Positions 9,346-18,130 of a stretch of DNA of 64,000 nucleotides are shown here, in pieces (position 1 is the first letter of the stretch; every line of letters begins with the position of its first letter). Source of the DNA: Colwellia sp. (GTDB lineage: Bacteria; Pseudomonadota; Gammaproteobacteria; Enterobacterales; Alteromonadaceae); the NCBI GenBank assembly GCA_016765685.1, contig JAESPR010000058.1, forward strand, positions 5,425 through 69,424, read 5' to 3'. The position numbers were made by a program, and so were the translations under genes. The notes under the pieces are model-generated. The model was given only the letters and a program-made list of their open reading frames with translations, was not told the DNA's origin and searched no databases.

Positions 9346-9669
9346 ATGAAAAACCTCTTTATCAGCGTTTCAATTTTATTGGCCTCTTTGCTAGTTAATG
9401 TAACCTACGCCGAGTCATCAACGTTAAGCCATGAAATGGCAAGCACACAAAAAACAGCTACTTTTACCATCAATAAAATGACCTGTAAAATGTGCCATAT
9501 CACCGTACGTAAAGCGATGGAGAAAGTAGATGGCGTTATCACCGCTTCTGTTGATTATGATAGTAAAACTGCCACCGTTGCTTTTGACTCTGCCAAAACG
9601 ACCACCGATGCTATTGCCCTAGCTTCAACTAATATTGGTTATCCGGCGGTATTAAAAGCAACAAACTAA
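9346..9669 (+). CDS. merP: Periplasmic mercury-binding protein MerP
   Basis: A 107-residue protein: signal peptide (cleavage near VTYA), a short linker, then one heavy-metal-associated (HMA) ferredoxin-like domain with MTCKMCHITVRKAM, the GMTCxxC-type Hg(II) site. It binds Hg(II) in the periplasm and hands it to MerT. AAGGA precedes the ATG at good spacing. The linker between signal and HMA domain is somewhat longer than in Tn501 MerP (91 residues in total). Confidence 0.93.
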   Translation: MKNLFISVSILLASLLVNVTYAESSTLSHEMASTQKTATFTINKMTCKMCHITVRKAMEKVDGVITASVDYDSKTATVAFDSAKTTTDAIALASTNIGYPAVLKATN

Positions 9670-9700
9670 TCTTTTAAAGCTTCATTTTAAGGAATAAACT

Positions 9701-11155
9701 ATGCCGTCATCGTCTTGTTGTGCGACTAAGCAGTCAGGCTCTCCTGTTTTACATGTCGCCATTATCGGCAGTGGCTCAGCCGCTTTTTCTTGTGCATTGA
9801 AACTACTTGAGCAAACAGGTAAAAATAACGCCAGAATCACCATTATTGAAGCAAATAAAAACATTGGCGGGTGCTGTGTTAATGTTGGCTGTGTGCCATC
9901 AAAAATATTGATTCGCGCAGCGCAATTGGCACAACAGCAGCGTAATAATCCATTTACGGGTATCGAGAACCATCCACCGTTGCTCAACCGCGCGTTATTG
10001 TCAGCGCAGCAAAACTCCCGTGTTGATGAATTAAGACAAGCTAAATATCAAAAAATGCTTAATGATAACCCTGATATTTCATTAGTGGCTGGTTTTGCTA
10101 AATTCAAAGATAAACAGACACTTACCTTAACGCTTAACGATGGTAGCGAGCAAACCATAACAGCTGATAAATTTTTAATTGCCACGGGCTCATCGCCCAC
10201 TATTCCTGACATTGAAGGTTTGCAAAAAACGCCCTATTGGACTTCAACCGAGGCCATTTTTGCGACCAAAGCACCACCGCATTTAGCGATTATTGGCTCA
10301 TCAGTTATTGCCTTAGAGATTGCTCAAGCTTACCGCCGCTTAGGCAGTGAAGTCACCCTTATTGCCCGTCATACTTTACTAACTAAAGAGGAGCCTCTAT
10401 TGGGCAAAGAGCTAACGTTAGCATTTGAAAATGAAGGAATAAAAGTACTAAGCAATTGCCAAACTAAACGTGTGTCGCATAATGGCGAACATTTCACTTT
10501 GTTGCTCGATGATCAAAAAGAAATACTATGTCAACAATTACTTATCAGCACAGGTCGGCACGCCAATACTAGTCAACTGAACCTCAGCGCTGCTGGCATC
10601 GAAACAGATCAAAACGGTAGTATTAGGGTTAATAACAAAATGGCAACCTCAACTGCTAATATATATGCCGCAGGTGACTGCGCTAATATGCCACAATTTG
10701 TTTATGTTGCCGCTGCGGCGGGTAGTCGAGCAGCTATTAACATGACCGGTGGTGATGCCATACTAGATCTAACGACCATGCCCGCAGTTATATTTACCGA
10801 CCCGCAAGTTGCTACTGTTGGTTTGACTGAAGCCCAAGCGCAGCAGCAAGGTATGAAAACCAAGAGCCGAGTATTAACCATGGAAAATGTGCCCAGAGCT
10901 TTGGCTAATTTTGCCACTGAGGGTTTTATCAAGTTAGTCGCCTTAGCAGACACAGGCAGAATTATCGGCGCACAAATTTTAGCCCATGAAGGGGGCGAGA
11001 TTATTCAAAGTGCCGCGCTTGCCATTCATAATAAAATGACTGTTGATGATCTCGCTAAGCAGTTATTTCCCTACTTAACTATGGTTGAAGGTTTGAAGCT
11101 TTGCGCCCAAACTTTTAGTAAAGATGTATCGCAACTGTCTTGTTGCGCCGGTTAA
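9701..11155 (+). CDS. merA: Mercuric reductase MerA (no NmerA domain)
   Basis: A 484-residue flavoprotein disulphide oxidoreductase that reduces Hg(II) to Hg(0) with NADPH. It shows the FAD-binding GSGSAAFSCAL, the redox-active pair in CCVNVGCVPSK, the NADPH-binding IGSSVIALEIAQ, the second FAD motif IYAAGDCAN, and the C-terminal vicinal cysteines LSCCAG that collect Hg(II). The N-terminal HMA (NmerA) domain of Tn501 MerA is absent, but a CC pair remains at residues 6-7 (SSSCCA). AAGGA gives a good ribosome binding site. It is the last gene of the mer operon. Confidence 0.96.
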   Translation: MPSSSCCATKQSGSPVLHVAIIGSGSAAFSCALKLLEQTGKNNARITIIEANKNIGGCCVNVGCVPSKILIRAAQLAQQQRNNPFTGIENHPPLLNRALLSAQQNSRVDELRQAKYQKMLNDNPDISLVAGFAKFKDKQTLTLTLNDGSEQTITADKFLIATGSSPTIPDIEGLQKTPYWTSTEAIFATKAPPHLAIIGSSVIALEIAQAYRRLGSEVTLIARHTLLTKEEPLLGKELTLAFENEGIKVLSNCQTKRVSHNGEHFTLLLDDQKEILCQQLLISTGRHANTSQLNLSAAGIETDQNGSIRVNNKMATSTANIYAAGDCANMPQFVYVAAAAGSRAAINMTGGDAILDLTTMPAVIFTDPQVATVGLTEAQAQQQGMKTKSRVLTMENVPRALANFATEGFIKLVALADTGRIIGAQILAHEGGEIIQSAALAIHNKMTVDDLAKQLFPYLTMVEGLKLCAQTFSKDVSQLSCCAG

Positions 11156-11163
11156 ATAAATAT

Positions 11164-11233
11164 TGTGTCGAGGTAAACGACCTACATTGTTCCTAATGTA
11201 GGTCATCACGAGCAGCGCGAGGCACGACTTTGT
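11164..11233. repeat. Interspersed GTAGGTCG-type repeat, single copy
   Basis: Located between the convergent merA and arsJ genes. It contains a perfect 10-bp inverted repeat, GACCTACATT (11179-11188) and AATGTAGGTC (11195-11204), flanked by GTGTCGAGG and GAGGCACGAC arms that match the unit at 3082-3214 in reverse orientation. The hairpin may also act as a bidirectional transcription barrier, but no T-tract follows the stem. Confidence 0.6.
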
Positions 11234-11248
11234 ACCTTGATCTATTAC

Positions 11249-12481
11249 CTAAGTGGCTCTTGATAATTTTGTTGAAATAAACGCCGCAAAACCAACAAAT
11301 AGCGCCGAAATCCACAAGCAGGCTTCTAAACCATAATGTTGATAAACCCAACCTGATAATACTGTACCAATTAATCGCCCCATCGCATTAGCCATATAAT
11401 AAAAACCGACATCAAGGGACACTCTGTCACTATCAGCGTAGCTAACAATTAAGTAACTGTGCAGTGATGAATTGATCGCAAAAACAACACCAAAAATAAA
11501 TAAACCCATGATTAACGTGGTTCGTATATAAAAGTCAAAATGTAATACCAAAGCAATCGCGACAGCAATAATAATGAGATAACTAGCCCATAAAAAAGCC
11601 GTTTGCCCGGTTGGTGTTTTATCCGTAGCTTTTTTACCGGTGATAAGTGGCGCGACTGTTTGCACAAAGCCATAGCCAATTACCCAAGTTGCCATAAACC
11701 CGCCAACCCACCAATGATCCCAATTAAAGGTGACCGCCAGATAGACAGGTAATGCCACCACAAACCACACATCTCTAGCACCAAATAAAAACATTCGTGC
11801 CGCAGAAAGTTTGTTAATAGCCGAGCTTTTTGACAACATTTCATTAAATTTAGGCTTGTTGTTTGCTTTACCTAAATCTTCTTTTAGCATCACTAAACTA
11901 AAGAGCCATACTAAGGCAAGTAATGCTGCCATTAACATAACGGCACCTTTAAAACCAAATACGGTTAATAATAAGCCACCAAGGAAAAAGCCAATGCCTT
12001 TTAAGGTGTTTTTAGAACCAGTGAGCAAAGCGACCCATTGATATAACTTACTCTCCGCCTTTTCATCACCTTGAGGCACGAGCAGTTTAATTGAACTTTT
12101 AGCGCTCATTTTATTGAGATCTTTAGCAATACCCGATAACGCTTGCGCTGCCATCACATAAACAACCGTTAACATATCAGCTGGAACGGCAAGCATAACA
12201 AGGGCTATTACCTGCAAAGCCAAACCAATATTCATTATTTTATTTAAACCAAGTCTTGCACCTAACCAGCCACCAACAAGATTTGTTACCACGCCAAAGA
12301 TTTCATAAAACAAAAACAACATCGCAATGTTTAATGGGCTATAACCTAGTTGATAAAAATATAACACCACCAACATACGCAACGCGCCATCAGTTAAGGT
12401 AAACGCCCAATAATTACCAGTAATAACAAGGTATTGTTTAAGTTGCGGTGATAACTTAGCTAAAAATTGTATCGGTAACAT
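11249..12481 (-). CDS. arsJ: ArsJ, 1-arseno-3-phosphoglycerate efflux MFS permease
   Basis: A 410-residue 12-TM major facilitator protein. Early sequence (YWAFTLTDGALRMLVVLYFY, then GYSPLNIAMLFLFYE) and the segment ALSGIAKDLNKMSAKSSIK are as I remember them from ArsJ. The gene directly follows a GAPDH gene with a 2-nt gap, the diagnostic pairing. In the published pathway, GAPDH arsenylates glyceraldehyde-3-phosphate and ArsJ exports the unstable 1-arseno-3-phosphoglycerate, which removes arsenate from the cell. Functional assignment rests on context plus family recall. Confidence 0.9.
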   Translation of the reverse strand: MLPIQFLAKLSPQLKQYLVITGNYWAFTLTDGALRMLVVLYFYQLGYSPLNIAMLFLFYEIFGVVTNLVGGWLGARLGLNKIMNIGLALQVIALVMLAVPADMLTVVYVMAAQALSGIAKDLNKMSAKSSIKLLVPQGDEKAESKLYQWVALLTGSKNTLKGIGFFLGGLLLTVFGFKGAVMLMAALLALVWLFSLVMLKEDLGKANNKPKFNEMLSKSSAINKLSAARMFLFGARDVWFVVALPVYLAVTFNWDHWWVGGFMATWVIGYGFVQTVAPLITGKKATDKTPTGQTAFLWASYLIIIAVAIALVLHFDFYIRTTLIMGLFIFGVVFAINSSLHSYLIVSYADSDRVSLDVGFYYMANAMGRLIGTVLSGWVYQHYGLEACLWISALFVGFAAFISTKLSRAT

Positions 12482-12483
12482 AC

Positions 12484-13521
12484 TTATTGATCGCTCATCC
12501 CAACCAACTGCACCAATTCAATAGTACGATTAACATAGCCCCACTCATTGTCGTACCACGCATAAAGTTTTAGTTGAGTACCATTAATTACCATGGTTGA
12601 TAAAGCATCAATAATGCTTGAGCGCGGATCGGTTTTATAATCAATTGAGACCAGTGGGCGCTCTTCATATCCTAAAATATCTTGCAGCTCGTTTTGTGAT
12701 GCTTGCTTAAATAATATGTTCACTTCTTCAACAGTAGTAGCGCGGTTTAACTCAAACACACAATCAGTTAATGATGCATTCGTTAGCGGTATTCGCACTG
12801 CATGACCATTTAACTTACCGGTTAACTCTGGAAAAATACTGGTGATAGCTTTGGCTGAGCCGGTGGTGGTTGGAATTAAACTCGTGCCACAAGAGCGCGC
12901 GCGACGTAAATCTTTATGTGGCGCATCAATAATGGTTTGGGTATTGGTAATGTCGTGAATTGTGGTCATTGAACCATGTTTTATACCAATATTTTCATGA
13001 ATAACTTTTACCACAGGCGCTAAACAGTTAGTGGTACATGACGCTGCGGTAACAATGCGATGTTTATCACTATTTTTATTACCCTGATATAAATGCTGAT
13101 TGACCCCCATGACAATATTTAAAATGTCTGTATCGTCCATGTCTTTTTTAGCAATTGGCGCAGTCACTACAATACGCTTAACCCCTTGCTCAAGATAAGC
13201 TTGTAATTTCTGAGCTGTTTTCATTTTTCCCGAAGCTTCAATGACCACATCACACTGTGACCAGTCGGTATCATTAATTGCGCTATTATTAGTTACTGCA
13301 ACTTTTTTACCGTTAACAATTATATTTAATTCATCACACTGAATAGCATGTGAACAACGGCCATGCACTGAATCAAACTCAAGTAGATGGGCATGGGTTT
13401 TAGCATCACCTGCGGGATCGTTTATTTGAACAATATCAATATTGGCTTGCTCAAGTGCCACGCGCATTGACAAACGCCCCATACGGCCAAAACCGTTTAT
13501 ACCTACTTTAATTTTTATCAT
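12484..13521 (-). CDS. Arsenate-module glyceraldehyde-3-phosphate dehydrogenase
   Basis: A 345-residue type I GAPDH with the NAD-binding motif [11 protein letters not shown], the catalytic [10 protein letters not shown] (Cys nucleophile), TTTGSAKA and the C-terminal WYDNEWGY. It shares a transcript with arsJ (2-nt gap), so it is probably the dedicated enzyme that makes 1-arseno-3-phosphoglycerate from arsenate rather than the glycolytic housekeeping copy. The ATG lacks an obvious ribosome binding site. No arsR lies beside it, unlike many GAPDH-arsJ operons. Confidence 0.9.
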   Translation of the reverse strand: MIKIKVGINGFGRMGRLSMRVALEQANIDIVQINDPAGDAKTHAHLLEFDSVHGRCSHAIQCDELNIIVNGKKVAVTNNSAINDTDWSQCDVVIEASGKMKTAQKLQAYLEQGVKRIVVTAPIAKKDMDDTDILNIVMGVNQHLYQGNKNSDKHRIVTAASCTTNCLAPVVKVIHENIGIKHGSMTTIHDITNTQTIIDAPHKDLRRARSCGTSLIPTTTGSAKAITSIFPELTGKLNGHAVRIPLTNASLTDCVFELNRATTVEEVNILFKQASQNELQDILGYEERPLVSIDYKTDPRSSIIDALSTMVINGTQLKLYAWYDNEWGYVNRTIELVQLVGMSDQ

Positions 13522-13625
13522 ATTTCTAACATTTTCATTGGCAAAACTTGAATATCGCTAGGCTATCACTGACGTTTTTACTTTGCTAGTAAAGATGCAG
13601 TCTCGGTAATATTTAATATAAGCAC

Positions 13626-13655
13626 ATTAATAGCCAATTCATTAATAGCCAATTC
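13626..13655. repeat. 15-bp tandem repeat upstream of the GAPDH-arsJ operon
   Basis: ATTAATAGCCAATTC occurs twice head to tail (13626-13640, 13641-13655), flanked by AGCAC and GTGCT arms. It lies about 105-135 bp upstream of the GAPDH start and about 70 bp upstream of the small membrane ORF on the other strand, so it could be an operator for either. The regulator is unknown. Confidence 0.5.
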
Positions 13656-13726
13656 ATTCAAGTGCTAAATATTAAGCTTTAGTAACATAAACCTATTCAC
13701 TTATTGAAAGACCAAAAGGTTTTACC

Positions 13727-13912
13727 ATGATAAAAATATTCAGCCATAGATTTACCTTGATATTTATCGCACTACTCACTCTTATTGCCATTTTATTGCA
13801 TGGCTTCTACTTTGAAATTAGCTTATTTCATGGTTTAGTACTGCACCCCTTATTTTTACTCGCGGTTTTATTGCTATTGAGCTATATCGAAAAACGCTCA
13901 CAGAAAAAATAA
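13727..13912 (+). CDS. Small two-TM membrane protein
   Basis: A 61-residue ORF that is nearly all hydrophobic: two predicted transmembrane helices (about 9-28 and 33-52), separated by a short EISLFHG segment, and a basic tail (EKRSQKK). AAAAGG upstream gives a reasonable ribosome binding site. It is divergent from the GAPDH-arsJ operon and its 3' end overlaps the convergent AraC-family gene by 15 nt. No family is recognised; the position suggests a link with the arsenate module or the AraC regulator. Confidence 0.55.
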   Translation: MIKIFSHRFTLIFIALLTLIAILLHGFYFEISLFHGLVLHPLFLLAVLLLLSYIEKRSQKK

Positions 13913-14662
13913 ATTTACCGGCGTTTTAGCACTGACAATTTGTGATGGGTTGATACCGTACATTGCTTTAAATACTCGTGATAAATGTGCCGAATCAGCA
14001 AAGCCCGCATAATGGGCACCTTCGGTCAGCGATTGCTGAGTATAAGCGTGTTCTATGGCGTGTCTTAACCTTCGCCACAACGAATAACGCCGAATAGGAA
14101 TACCCATTTGTGCTTTGAATAAATGGGCTAACCGACTGGTTGATAAATTGACCATGCGCGCTAGAATTTCTATCGGAATTTGACTGGTTTTATTTTTATC
14201 TATCCGCTGCAAGGTTTGTAAAACTCGTCTATCAATGACTGGTTGACAACTTCCATGTAACGTAACTTTATCAATGAAATCATCTATGATCTGACTCACA
14301 TCATGACTGCCTTCTACCTGCCCTAAAGCAGCTAAACTGGCCAACAAGTCTTGAGGTAACAGTAAGGGCACAAAATGATTAAAGTCTAAATGACGGCAAG
14401 CAAGTTTAAGCTGCTTAAAAAACTTGCTGTGCACATCAATAAACAGTATCGCAATAAGGGTTTCGCTCGCATCAAGTTGATGAACAAAGTTGCTAGGAAT
14501 AATGGCTGATTGCGTAATGAGTTGCGAATTATTCTGAGCTATCAGCTTAATATTTCCTTCAAGACCGACACAAATTTGCACGCTAAGGTGGCTGTGCAAA
14601 ACAGTATCAAAACTTTCGCCGATGTAAAATATGCAATGAGGATGAAAAAACAGTTTATTCAT
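13898..14662 (-). CDS. AraC-family transcriptional regulator
   Basis: A 254-residue protein with an N-terminal cupin-like sensor half (begins FFHPHCIFYIGES) and a C-terminal double helix-turn-helix (about 155-245). Recognition elements are LARMVNLSTSRLAHLFKAQ and GAHYAGFADSAHLSRVFKAM, ending NPSQI, the standard AraC signature. The ligand and targets are unknown. It lies between the arsenate module and the CzcCBA operon and could control the adjacent small membrane gene or the 14913 operon. Confidence 0.85.
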   Translation of the reverse strand: MNKLFFHPHCIFYIGESFDTVLHSHLSVQICVGLEGNIKLIAQNNSQLITQSAIIPSNFVHQLDASETLIAILFIDVHSKFFKQLKLACRHLDFNHFVPLLLPQDLLASLAALGQVEGSHDVSQIIDDFIDKVTLHGSCQPVIDRRVLQTLQRIDKNKTSQIPIEILARMVNLSTSRLAHLFKAQMGIPIRRYSLWRRLRHAIEHAYTQQSLTEGAHYAGFADSAHLSRVFKAMYGINPSQIVSAKTPVNLFFL

Positions 14663-14764
14663 TTGTTTTTCACGTACTTACTATCCGAACTTAGGTGCTA
14701 TTAAACAATTAAAACATTAAATTACCAAGAAAGAAATAGATTATCACTGCTCACGTTTTTATCC

Positions 14765-14786
14765 TTAATTACAGTTTTAATTACAG
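14765..14786. promoter_or_regulatory. Direct repeat, candidate operator before the czc operon
   Basis: TTAATTACAG is repeated at 14765-14774 and 14777-14786 (12-bp period), in the 250-bp gap upstream of the CopL-like/CzcCBA operon. Tandem half-sites spaced one helical turn apart are typical of OmpR-class response regulators. A 9-bp hairpin (GTTATTTTT/AAAAATAAC, 14864-14887) lies closer to the gene. Both are weak candidates; nothing else is seen in this gap. Confidence 0.3.
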
Positions 14787-14912
14787 AATGAAACAATTTA
14801 TAATTGAATTTATCTTTACAAAAAAATTAAATTTTGCTATTTTCCGAGCATATTGTGATGGCTGTTATTTTTCTTTTTAAAAATAACATAACTGCTTTTT
14901 TAGGATAATTTG

Positions 14913-15263
14913 ATGTTTCAAAAATATTTACTGTGTATGTTAATAGCGCTGATTGCTTTGCAATCGGTTGATGCTATGGCAGATGCAGCCAAATATCATC
15001 AACCTAACTCGCAATATGCTGAAGCAGACTACTTTGTAAATATAATAGCTACAGCAAATCTTGCTGATTTCAGCAATAACTCAACGCAAAATAACGATGC
15101 AGATCATTGTTGCGCTTGCCATGCGCCTACTAGCATGCAGCCATTAAGCCACGAGCTGTTTTTTACCTCTCATCTACGACAAACTAATATAACAAACACC
15201 GGTATTTGTTATCTTTCGCAATTAATATCTCCTGATTTACGACCTCCCATTATCAACACTTAG
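14913..15263 (+). CDS. CopL-like small secreted Cys/His protein 1
   Basis: A 116-residue protein with a signal peptide (to about VDAMA), a polar region holding the cluster DHCCACHA, and a C-terminal LRPPIINT tail. The ORF track starts at a TTG; the ATG at 14913 has AGGA 7 nt upstream and is preferred. Two other proteins in this window (32064-32474, 45700-46107) share the layout: signal peptide, Cys/His patch, and an RPPI end. The layout resembles CopL/DUF2946-type proteins that precede copper operons; homology is inferred, not tested. It leads the CzcCBA operon. Confidence 0.6.
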   Translation: MFQKYLLCMLIALIALQSVDAMADAAKYHQPNSQYAEADYFVNIIATANLADFSNNSTQNNDADHCCACHAPTSMQPLSHELFFTSHLRQTNITNTGICYLSQLISPDLRPPIINT

Positions 15264-15370
15264 TAACTAAAACTAGGCGCTTTGCCTTGATTAGTTACTC
15301 AAATTCAAAAAAATCATAGCGACAATAAACAATTTATTGTCATATTTTACTTTGATCACGAGTGTTAACA

Positions 15371-16630
15371 ATGACATTTTTTTCAAAAAAACTGAACAGC
15401 GCAGCGTTGTGCTTAAGCCTGTCAGTTGGAGCTATTGCTTCACCAACTGCACCACATCAAAGCGTTTTAGCGGTAAATAAAAACGCTTGGTTAGTGCAGC
15501 AAATTAACCAACACCCCGATATTATTTCAGCACAAGCAAGCTTGAAAGCTGCATTTTCTAGTGCTGAAGGTCAGAAAAAAGCCCTTTACAATCCAGAGTT
15601 ATCTACTGATGTGGCTCGTGAAGGTGATTTCACTAATTTTACTGTCGGCATTAGTCAAACCATTGATTTATGGGATAAACGAGCGGTAAGAAGCTTACAA
15701 GCTGATGCCAGTTTGCAGCTTGCTCAACAAAACTTTAATTACCTTGTACAAGAAAAAACAGCACAAGCCCTGCAAGCCATCATTACTTGGCAAGCGGCAA
15801 ACAAGCTTGCTGTTATAGCCGCAGCGCAAGAGCAACAATTAGGTACCTTGCTTGATTTAGTCGCTAAGCTGCAAAAAGTAGGCGATTTGGGTCAAGTAGA
15901 TGCTGAACTAACCTTTTTAAGTTTATCGCAAACCTTAAATGAAACGGCTCAAGCACAAGTACGTCTCAAACAAGCGCAAGCTCAGTTAGCTGAATTACTG
16001 CCTGATTGGACGCCTAAAATGAAGGTTTTTCCTGCACAAGGTTTACCGTTAGCTAACCAACAAAACTCAATAATAATGCAGCAATGGTTAGCGCAGCATC
16101 CCTTAGTTTTAGCGGCTAAAGCGCAATGGCAAGCCAATAAAGGTAATGCTCAACAAGCACAACTAACAACTAAAGCAGACCCAACAATTGGACTTAATGC
16201 TGGCAAAGACGGTGGTGATAATAGCATTGGTTTAACGTTTTCAATGCCATTAAATGTGCGCAATAACTTTAGCGCTGAAGCGCGTGCTGCCAACCAACAA
16301 GCCATTGCTGCCGAGGCGAATTATCGCGCGGTATTTCGCCAGCAAAAATTTGCTATACAAGCAAGTTTAGACACGTTAAATACTTACCAAAAAAGCTATC
16401 AACGCTGGTCTACGTTGATGCAAGGGCGAGGTAAACGTAGCGAAAATTTATTGCAAAAACAATGGCAAAGCGGAGATATGAGCACCACCCAATATTTACT
16501 AGCGCTGCAACAACGTGCGAGTGGTTTAAATGCAGGTATTGAACTGCAAAGCCAATTTAAGCTAAGCCAAATAGACTGGCTGCTGCAAGTAGGGCAAATC
16601 AATAACGCCGTTAAACTGCTCGTTAAGTAA
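15371..16630 (+). CDS. czcC: CzcC-type outer-membrane factor (TolC family)
   Basis: A TolC-family outer-membrane channel subunit of an RND heavy-metal exporter, about 419 residues with an N-terminal signal peptide (cleaved near GAIA). Its two long helical repeats are rich in Gln and Ala (AQASLKAAFSSAEGQKKALYNPEL; LLPDWTP between the repeats). I prefer the ATG at 15371 over the upstream GTG at 15362; GAG at 15358-15360 lies 10 nt ahead. It is 36 nt before the adaptor gene and 107 nt after the CopL-like gene, so it sits in a copL1-czcCBA operon. Confidence 0.88.
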   Translation: MTFFSKKLNSAALCLSLSVGAIASPTAPHQSVLAVNKNAWLVQQINQHPDIISAQASLKAAFSSAEGQKKALYNPELSTDVAREGDFTNFTVGISQTIDLWDKRAVRSLQADASLQLAQQNFNYLVQEKTAQALQAIITWQAANKLAVIAAAQEQQLGTLLDLVAKLQKVGDLGQVDAELTFLSLSQTLNETAQAQVRLKQAQAQLAELLPDWTPKMKVFPAQGLPLANQQNSIIMQQWLAQHPLVLAAKAQWQANKGNAQQAQLTTKADPTIGLNAGKDGGDNSIGLTFSMPLNVRNNFSAEARAANQQAIAAEANYRAVFRQQKFAIQASLDTLNTYQKSYQRWSTLMQGRGKRSENLLQKQWQSGDMSTTQYLLALQQRASGLNAGIELQSQFKLSQIDWLLQVGQINNAVKLLVK

Positions 16631-16666
16631 CACTTAGCCAAATACAGAATTTAGGAAATTATAAAG

Positions 16667-18091
16667 ATGAAAAAAACAATTAAACTAATCGCACTAACTA
16701 GCTTATTTATTGGCTTAAACACCTTTAGCACCGCATTGTTAGCGGATAAAGTGCTAGTGACTAAAACAACATCAGAAAAAGCACATCAACATGAAGAAAA
16801 ACACGATGAGTCAGCTCATATCGCAAAAGATCAACACCAACATAAGACTGAAGCAAAAGATGACGGCCACGGGCATGGCGCTGAAAGTTCTGAAGCAAAA
16901 GACGACGGTCATGGACATGGCGCTGAAAGTTCTGAAGCAAAAGACGACGGTCATGGACATGGCGCTGAAAGTTCTGAAACAAAAGACGACGGTCATGGAC
17001 ATGGCACTGAAAGTTCTGAAACAAAAGACGACGGTCATGGACATGGCACTGAAGACGCCCACGAAGAAGGCAATGACGGTGTTAAGTTATCACCCGCGCA
17101 GCTTAATTTAGCCCAAATAAAAATTAGCACTCTTGAATATCAAACCATGACATACGATATTTATGCTCCCGGTGAAATCAAGGCTAATGACTATACCAGC
17201 TATTTAGTATCACCTAGAGTTGACTCTGTAGTGCTTAAACGCCACGTAGCATTGGGCGATCATGTAGAAAAAAACCAAGCATTAGTGACTTTATTTAGTG
17301 AGTCGGTCGCGGCAGCACAAGCAAGTTACCGCATTGCCAATGCTGAATACAAACGAGTACAAAAAATAGGCCGTAAAGCCGTTGGTGATAAACGCTACAT
17401 TGCGGCACAAACCAATTTTGAGGCTGATTATGGTCGTTTATTAGCGTTTGGTTTATCTAGCGATGCCATTAAAACCTTAACCAAAAAATCAACCCAATTA
17501 GGCCAATATACGTTGAATGCACAAATATCTGGCGCGGTATTGTCTGATAATTTTCGCCAAGGTCAACGTTTAGCCTCAGGCGATACTTTAATTGAATTAG
17601 CAGATGAGCAAACCTTATGGGTTGAAGCGCGTTTAGCGCCTACCATGCAACTGGCTTTACCTGTTGGCTCAATGGCACAAGTGGTGGTTGGTGATAAAAC
17701 CTACCAAGCTAAAGTGATCCAAAAGGCTCATACCATAGACCCAATCACCCGCACACGCATTGTACGTTTAGAAGTAAAAAATGACGACCATAAGCTTCAT
17801 TCCGGTTTATTTGCTGACATTTATTTTGCTTTTGAAACCCAACAACAAGTATTGGCAGTACCTGAAGAAGCGCTGATGCGTAGCAGTGATGCTTCACTTG
17901 GGGAAAATAAGTGGCAGGTATTTGTCGAAAATAACGGTGAATTCAACGGAGTAGAAATAGAACTTGGTAGAGCCTTGGGTAAATTTCGTGAAATTAGTGG
18001 CATTGCCGCAGGTACCCGCGTGGTAACTCAAGGTGCTTTTTATGTTGCTGCTGAGATCGCCAAAGGCGGCTTTGACGCTCACAACCACTAA
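16667..18091 (+). CDS. czcB: CzcB-type periplasmic adaptor with His-rich repeats
   Basis: A 474-residue membrane fusion protein linking the RND pump to the outer-membrane channel. After the signal peptide, residues of about 40-135 form a His/Asp/Gly-rich segment built from five 14-residue repeats (consensus EAKDDGHGHGAESS), a likely metal-binding arm. The core follows: barrel-sandwich (lipoyl) halves around VDSVVLKRHVALGDHVEKNQ and ISGAVLSDNFRQGQRLASGD, a short hairpin, and a beta-barrel region (VEARLAPTMQLALPVGS). AGGA precedes the ATG. CzcB-type proteins often carry His clusters, but a perfect tandem array of this length is unusual. Confidence 0.9.
   Translation: MKKTIKLIALTSLFIGLNTFSTALLADKVLVTKTTSEKAHQHEEKHDESAHIAKDQHQHKTEAKDDGHGHGAESSEAKDDGHGHGAESSEAKDDGHGHGAESSETKDDGHGHGTESSETKDDGHGHGTEDAHEEGNDGVKLSPAQLNLAQIKISTLEYQTMTYDIYAPGEIKANDYTSYLVSPRVDSVVLKRHVALGDHVEKNQALVTLFSESVAAAQASYRIANAEYKRVQKIGRKAVGDKRYIAAQTNFEADYGRLLAFGLSSDAIKTLTKKSTQLGQYTLNAQISGAVLSDNFRQGQRLASGDTLIELADEQTLWVEARLAPTMQLALPVGSMAQVVVGDKTYQAKVIQKAHTIDPITRTRIVRLEVKNDDHKLHSGLFADIYFAFETQQQVLAVPEEALMRSSDASLGENKWQVFVENNGEFNGVEIELGRALGKFREISGIAAGTRVVTQGAFYVAAEIAKGGFDAHNH
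16850..17056 (+). repeat. 42-bp in-frame tandem repeat (five units) within czcB
   Basis: Units begin at 16850, 16892, 16934, 16976 and 17018. Each encodes E(A/T)KDDGHGHG(A/T)ESS; the last unit is cut short and runs into EDAHEEG. Units 2-5 are almost identical at DNA level, which implies recent expansion by slippage or unequal recombination. The array also creates spurious ORFs in other frames. Confidence 0.95.
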
Positions 18092-18130
18092 GTTTCATAA
18101 GAGAAATATGTCACAAATTGGAGACAATAC

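Noticed and set aside
16850-17056. Possible CRISPR-like array
   Set aside because: Units are contiguous with no spacers, in frame and coding; it is a tandem coding repeat.
16761-17111. Three overlapping ORFs (two minus, one plus) in the His-rich repeat of czcB
   Set aside because: They are frame shadows produced by the 42-bp tandem repeat, which has no stops in several frames; none has a start signal.
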